A DNA stretch of 64,000 bases from the NCBI GenBank assembly GCA_963713275.1, contig CAVQLG010000013.1, positions 1 to 64,000 on the forward strand, in the 5' to 3' direction. This DNA comes from CAIWHR01 sp963713275. Its GTDB lineage: Bacteria > Pseudomonadota > Gammaproteobacteria > Burkholderiales > Casimicrobiaceae. The notes under the pieces are model-generated. The model did not search any database, was not told where the DNA came from, and saw nothing but the letters and a program-made list of their open reading frames with translations. Position numbers and translations under genes: made by a program. Positions 58,123-64,000 of the stretch are shown piece after piece (position 1 is the first letter of the stretch; every line of letters starts with the position of its first letter).

Positions 58123-58386
58123 GCTTGCTGTACGCCCCCCTTGCGCGCTCTTTCCCGCAAGGAATCCGCGCCGCTTCCCCCGCGGCCCCCCCGCGAATGG
58201 GCCGAACCGGCGCTTCGGCGTCAGGAAACTGTAGCACGGACGCATTCCCCAAGCCAAACGACGCACGCATTCGCATGTCGTGGCCCGGAAGAGTAGCGGA
58301 AACGACGGCGCGCAAGGTGTAAATCCCGGCGAAGCCGGGACGCGGGCCCGCGCCGCGTCCCGGCGGGGTCGAGCCGATCCCGGTCA

Positions 58387-61300
58387 TCAGCCAAGGTCGG
58401 CCCACGCGCGGTCGACGCGCTTGAGCGACACGGGAAACGGCGTCTTGAGCTCCTGGGCGAACAGCGAGACCGAGAGCTCCTCGAGCAGCCAGCGGAACGT
58501 CTCGAGGCCCGGTTCGACGCGGCCACCCGCCCGGTTGCGCTCGAGGCGTTCGCGGTAGCGCCCCCACCACGCGCTCATCGTCGCGGCGTGGCGGGCGTCG
58601 CGCGCGGGGCTTTCGGCGCATTTCGCGAGGCGCCGCTCGAGCGCCTCGAGGTAGCGCGGCAGGTGCGCGAGCTGGGCCCAGGGGGTGGCCGCGAAGAATC
58701 CGGGATAGACCAGCGCGTCGCGCCGCTGCCGCAGTTCCGCCACCCGCCGCGACTGCGTCGGGGGTTGCGATGCGAGGCGCTGCGTCAGCGCCTGATGGGC
58801 CACGGCGATCGCCGCCAGCAGGCGAAACGCCCCTTCGGCAACTGCGGGCAATCGCGCGCGCGCGCGTTGCACGGCCTCGGCGAATCCCTCCTCGCTGCGG
58901 GGCAGGGGATCCTCGCCCAGGAAGGCGCGGTCGCGCACGGCCGCCATCACGTCGGCCAGCAGCCGGTCGGTCGGGATCACGGCCTTGAGCTGCAGGGCCG
59001 CTGCCGCGAACCCGGGTCCGCCCGGTGCGAGACTCGCAAGCTGCGCCTTGAGCGCGATCGAGAGCAGGCGCAGGACGCCTGCGCGGGAGGCGGCGAGCGC
59101 CGCGGCTGCGGTGTCGAGCAGGGCGAGCGAAACGCTGTTGCCGTCGTCGACTGAGCGCCGGGTATCCGGTGATCCGGCGCCCGCCCACGGTCGTGGTCAG
59201 CGTCTCGGGCAGGCGGCCGAACGTCCAGCTCGTGAGTCCGCGCTTCTCGAACGCCGGGCCCGCCTGCTGGAACGATAGCTGCGCCGCTTCGCCGAGCGCG
59301 GCCTTGAGCGCGCCGAGGTCGCGCCCGCTGCCGAGCTCGCGCCCCGCCGCGTCGACCACGACGACGTTCATCTGCAGGTGCGCCGGCACTTCGAACCCGT
59401 CCCACGCCTGCGCGGGCAGGTCGACGCCGAGCCGCGCGTGCAGGTGGGCGCGAATCGCCTCGTCGAGCGGCAGACGGGAGCCCTCGCTCGCCTCGAGGAA
59501 CGCGGTCACGGCCTCGGGCACCGGCACGAGGCGACTGCGCAGGCCCTTGGGTAGCGCGCGGAAGTAGGCGGCGACCTTCTCCCGGATCATCCCCGGCACC
59601 AGCCACGTCAGCCGCGCCGCGTCGAGCTGGTTGAGCAGCGGCAACGGCACGGTCAGCGTCAGCCCGTCCTGCGGGTGACCCGGCGCAAACCGGTACTTGA
59701 GCGGCAGTTGCGCGCCGGCCATCGGCAGTCGCTCGGGAAAGAGCTCGGGCGTGACCTGGGCCGCCGCATGCCGCATCACGAGCTCGCGGGTCAGGAGCAG
59801 CAGCGCCGGGTTCTCCCGCTCGGCCGCCTCGCGCCAGTGCTCGAACGTCGCCAGCGAGTAGACCCCGGCCGGCACGCGTTCGGCGTAGAACGCGGCGATC
59901 GCCTCCTCGTCGACCAGGACGTCCTGCCGCCGGGCCTTGTGCTCGAGCAGGGCGACCTCGGCGATCAACCGCCGGTTGTGCTCGACGAACCGGCCGCGGG
60001 TGGCGAGCACGCCCGTGGCCAGCGCCTCCCGCAGGAACACCTCGCGGGCGCGCGCGGGATCGACGCGGCCGAAGGAAACGCGCCGCCGCGCGACCAGCGT
60101 GAGACCGTAGAGCTGCACGCGCTCGCTCGCGACGACCTCGCCGCGGTCGTTGTCCCAGTGCGGGTCGAAGTAGTCGCGGGTGACACGGTCGCCGGCGACC
60201 GTCTCGATCCAGTCCGGTTCGATCCGGGCGGCGCAGCGCGCGTAGAGGCGGGAGGTCTCGACCAGCTCGGCGGCGAGCACCCATGGCGCGCCCTTCTTCG
60301 CGAGCCCCGACCCGGGATGCAGGAAGAAGCGCACGCCGCGCGCGCCGAGGTAGCCCCCGCCCTCCTCGCCCTTGAGGCCGATGTTGCCGAGCAGCCCGGC
60401 GAGCAGCGTCTGGTGGATCGCGGCGAAGCGCGCATCGTCGATCGCGCGCGGCAGCGCGGTCGGCCACTGCCACCCGAGCTCGGCGAGTTCCGTCGCGAGC
60501 TGCGTGTGCACGTCCCGCCACTCCGTGAGGCGCAGCCAGGACAGAAACTGCGCGCGGCAGGCGTCCACCAGCCGGCGATGCGGCTGCTTCTGCTCCAGCA
60601 GGCCGGCGAAGAACTCCCACACCGCGAGCAGCGACAGGAAATCGGAGCGCTCGTCGCGAAAACGCAGGTGCGCCTGGTCGGCCGCCTGCTGCTTCTCGAG
60701 CGGGCGATCGCGCGGATCGGGCACACTCAGCGCGCTCGCGATCACCAGCGTTTCTGCAACACAGTGGCGCTCCCTCGCAGCCAGGATCATGCGCCCCACG
60801 CGCGGGTCGACCGGCAGGCGCGCGAGGTCGTGGCCGAGCGGGGTCAGGCGACGCGCGGCGTCGACCGCGCCCAGCTCGTGCAGCAGCTGGAAGCCGTCGC
60901 CAATCGCGCGCGGCGAGGGCGGATCGAGAAAGGGGAACGACTCGACCGCCCCCAGCCCCAGCGCTGCCATGCGCAGCACGACGGCGGCCAGCGACGAGCG
61001 CAGGATCTCGGGATCGGTGAAGCGCGGCCGCGACGCGAAATCCTCGGCAGCGTAGAGCCGGACGCAGATCCCGTCGGCAACGCGCCCGCAGCGGCCGGCG
61101 CGCTGGTGGGCGGCGGCCTGCGAGACCTTCTCGATCTGCAGCAGCGTGGTCTTGTTGCGCAGCGAATAGCGCTTCACGCGCGCGAGCCCGCTGTCGATGA
61201 CGTAGCGGATTCCGGGCACCGTGAGCGAGGTTTCGGCGACGTTGGTCGCGAGCACGATGCGGCGTCCGCGCGATGGCGCGAACACGCGCTGCTGCTCGGG

Positions 61301-62305
61301 CACCGACAGCCGCGCGTAGAGCGGCAGGATCTCGACCGCCGCGGCGTACGGTCGGCGCTGCAGGCTTCGCCGCAGGAGGTCGGCGGTCTCGCGGATCTCG
61401 CGCTCGCCCGGGAGGAAGACCAGGATGTCGCCCGGTCCCTCGCGCCAGAGGTCTTCGGCGGTGGCCACGATCGCGTCCTCGAGCTCCTCCTCGTCGTCGG
61501 CCTCCTCGGCGCCGGTCTTGAGCACGCGGTACCGCTGCTCCACGGGATACGTGCGCCCGGAGACCTCGATCACCGGTGCCGGCCGGTCCGCGGACGCGAA
61601 ATGGCGGGCGAACCGGTCGGCGTCGATGGTCGCCGAGGTGATCACCACCTTGAGATCCGGCCGGCGCGCGAGGAGTTGCCGCAGGTACCCGAGCAGGAAG
61701 TCGATGTTGAGGCTGCGCTCGTGCGCCTCGTCGACGATCAGCGTGTCGTACGCGACGAGATCGCGGTCGCGCTGCGTCTCGGCGAGCAGGATGCCGTCGG
61801 TCATCAGCTTGATGAACGCGTCCGGCCGCGTGTGGTCGGTGAAGCGGACCTTGTAGCCCACGTCCGCGCCGAGCTCGCAGCCGAGTTCCTGCGCGATCCT
61901 GGCCGCGACGGCGCGGGCGGCGATGCGCCGGGGCTGGGTGTGGCCGATCAGCCCGCCCTCCCCCCGCCCCGCGGCGAGGCAGATCTTGGGCAGCTGCGTC
62001 GTCTTGCCCGATCCCGTCTCACCACAGACGATCACGACCGGATGGTCACGGATCGCCGCGGCGATGTCGTCGGCCCGGGCGCCGACGGGAAGCTCCGGCG
62101 GGTAGCTGATCGCAGGCTTGCGGGCGGCGCGGTCGCGCCGCCGTGCCACCGAGCGCGCCACCGCCGCCTCGATCCGCGCCCATTCGGCGGCGCTCGCGCG
62201 CGCCGCCCGCGCCCGCTCGATCCGGCGGCGAAGCGGCGTCGCGTCCGCGGCCATCCCCTGCAGCAAGAGATCGTGGAGCCGCAAGGCGTCGGAAGCGAAG
62301 GACAT
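58387..62305 (-). CDS. hrpA: DEAH-box ATP-dependent RNA helicase HrpA, apparent 1-nt frameshift
   Basis: Large RNA helicase of about 1300 residues involved in mRNA handling and ribosome rescue. Starts at ATG 62305 (MSFASDALRLHDLLLQG). Motif I CGETGSGKTTQLPK, the DEAH box in LIVDEAHERSLNIDF, motif III TSATIDADRF and motif VI HQRAGRCGRV are present, followed by OB-fold and DUF3418 regions. An extra base near 59152 breaks the frame just after RRITGYPAL; the other frame continues VDDGNSVSLALLD to the natural end ADLG at 58387. Both halves are conserved, so the gene is probably whole in the cell. Confidence 0.92.
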
Positions 62306-62485
62306 GGGTCGGCAGCGACGAATCGCGGAGGCGCCGGGAAACCCTGCGCGTCGGTCGCGCGGCTCCGGCAGCGCGGCTTTCCGCGGCGCGGATTCTAACG
62401 CGCCCCGTCGCGGCGCGGGGACGCTATCATGAGGCATCCGGCGCCCGCCGCGGCGCCGCCCCGTCGCTACCCGCAAAGACCCCGG

Positions 62486-64000
62486 ATGAACCGACTCCCG
62501 CCGATCGCGCTCTGCGCCCTCGTCGCGGCGCTCGCCACGACGCCCGTCGACTCCACGGCCAAGACGCTGCGCTGGGCGGGGCGTGGCGACATGCAGACGA
62601 CCGACCCGCATTCGCAGAACGAGAACCTCACCAACAACGTCAACGCGCTGGTCTACGAGCACCTCGTCGACGCGCGACCGGAAGCTCGCGCTGGTTCCGG
62701 CGCTCGCGACGTCCTGGGAGCAGGTCGATCCGAGCACCTGGCGCTTTCGCCTGCGGCCCGGCGTCAAGTGGCACGACGGCTCGGCGTTCACCGCCGACGA
62801 CGTGGTCTTCAGCTTCGAGCGGGCGCGAGCCGAGACTTCCCAGCTGCGCGCCTACGCGAACGCAGCCGGCACCGCGCGCCGGATCGACGAGCTCACCGTC
62901 GAGTTCGTCACCCCGGGCCCCAACCCGATCCTGCTCGAGCACGTCGCCTCGATCAATGTCATGAACCGCGCCTGGTGCGAGAAGCACCGCGCGGCGAAGC
63001 CGCAGAACTTCGCGGCGAAGGAGGACATGATCACCGCGCGACAGGCGATGGGCACCGGGCCGTTCATGCTGCGATCGCGCGAGCCCGACGTCAAGACGGT
63101 GCTGGTGAAGAACCCCAACTGGTGGGGGCAGAAGGAAGGGCGCTTCGAGGGCAACGTGGACGAAGTCGTCTACACGCCGATCGGCTCGGACGCCACCCGC
63201 GTCGCCGCGCTCGTCTCCGGCGAGGTGGACCTCGTGAACGATCCGCCCCCGCAGGACGTGCCACGCCTGGGCGCAACGCCGGGCATCAAGGTGCTGGAGG
63301 GCACCGAGCATCGCGTCGTGTTCCTGGGCATGGACCAGGACCGCGACGAACTCCTCTACTCCAGCGTCAAGGGCAGGAATCCCCTCAAGGACCGGCGGGT
63401 GCGCCAGGCGCTCTACCAGGCGATCGACATCGAAGCGATCCGCCGGACCACGATGCGCGGGCTCGCGCAGCCCACGGGCATGGTGCTGCCGTCGCCGGCG
63501 CAGTCGACGCCCGAACTCGAGCGCCGGCTGCCGTTCGACCGCGCCGCGGCGAAGGCGCTGCTCGCCGAGGCCGGCTACGCCGGCGGCTTCGAGATCACCC
63601 TCGACTGCCCGAACAACCGCTACGTCAACGACGAGAAGATCTGCCAGGCGATCGCGGCGATGTGGAGCCAGGTCGGCGTCAACACGCGGGTCAACACGAT
63701 GCCGCGGGCGACGTACTTCCCGAAGCTCGAGAAACTCGACACCAGCGTGTACATGCTGGGCTGGGGGGGCGCATCGACCGACGCCATCTTCACGCTGCAG
63801 CCGGTCATGGCGACCTGGAACGGCAGGGGAGACGGCGATTACAACTACGGCCGCTACTCGAACCCGAGGCTCGATGCGCTGACGGCGAAGGTCAAGCGTG
63901 AAATGAACCCGGCGGTCCGGCTGCAGATGATCCGCGACGCGCTCGCGGCGCAGCAGGCGGAGGTCAACCACATCCCGCTGCACCGGCAGGTGATCCCGTG
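62486..64000 (+). CDS. Peptide/dipeptide ABC transporter substrate-binding protein, partial, apparent frameshift
   Basis: Periplasmic binding protein of the SBP_bac_5 family. A signal peptide starts at ATG 62486 (MNRLPPIALCALVAALATTP). The first frame is good to NNVNALVYEHLVDA, then a missing base near 62671-62675 shifts the frame; the next frame reads KLALVPALATSWEQVDPSTW and continues with ALYQAIDIEAIRR and WGGASTDAIFTLQPV to the right edge, where the gene is cut. Divergent from hrpA, 180 bp apart. Probably oligopeptide or dipeptide uptake; the rest of the transporter is outside the window. Confidence 0.88.

Noticed and set aside
57851..62791. A 1646-codon minus-strand frame
   Set aside because: It is hrpA in its correct frame followed by out-of-frame reading after the 59152 indel; the tail has no protein-like composition.

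Overview
The window looks like a piece of a high-GC betaproteobacterial chromosome, most like Burkholderiales, Rhodocyclales or Nitrosomonadales. The reasons are the GC-rich coding bias, the surE-pcm-nlpD block, a DUF1631 protein next to hrpA, an aminotransferase-hom-thrC block, and a MoxR-DUF58-transglutaminase block. The organism call is an inference from gene content; no 16S rRNA is present.

The left third (1 to about 25.9 kb) is an accessory region full of mobile DNA. On the minus strand a complete group II intron (298-2203) appears to sit inside domain I of a second, outer group II intron that runs off the left edge. Next come an alpha-glucan phosphorylase gene, a DNA adenine methylase translationally coupled to a truncated IS66-type transposase, a small hypothetical gene, and two nested IS21-family elements: a complete 3.38-kb copy with two passenger genes has split the istB of an older copy. 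These are followed by an unclassified transposase and a frameshifted small winged-helix-like gene. A non-transposon catabolic-looking unit lies at 15.9-21.0 kb: an AraC regulator divergent from a metallo-beta-lactamase-fold hydrolase, an arylsulfatase and an outer-membrane MetA-type protein. After it are a 2.38-kb insertion sequence with a 5-bp target duplication, an initiator tRNA gene with a consensus promoter and a terminator, and a 1.5-kb ISKra4-like element with 24-bp perfect ends and a 9-bp target duplication.

From 26 kb to the end the content is ordinary housekeeping: a ferric-type ABC ATPase, a C13 (caspase-like) membrane protein, thrC, hom and an alanine-type aminotransferase (aspartate-family amino acids), a MTH938-like protein, a YcgR-type PilZ protein, a deacetylase-family amidohydrolase, MoxR/DUF58/TgpA, nlpD-pcm-surE, a ferric ABC permease and its binding protein (the three ABC parts are scattered), a YVTN beta-propeller protein, ppc, pgi, mltB, pyrD, a MaoC dehydratase, a CinA-like protein, DUF1631, hrpA, and a peptide-ABC binding protein cut by the right edge.

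An important caution is that several conserved genes in the right-hand part (aminotransferase, pgi, DUF1631, hrpA, peptide-binding protein, possibly the C13 protein), and the small gene at 15.3 kb, are each broken by a single-base frameshift while both halves stay well conserved. This pattern points to indel errors in the sequence as much as to gene decay.
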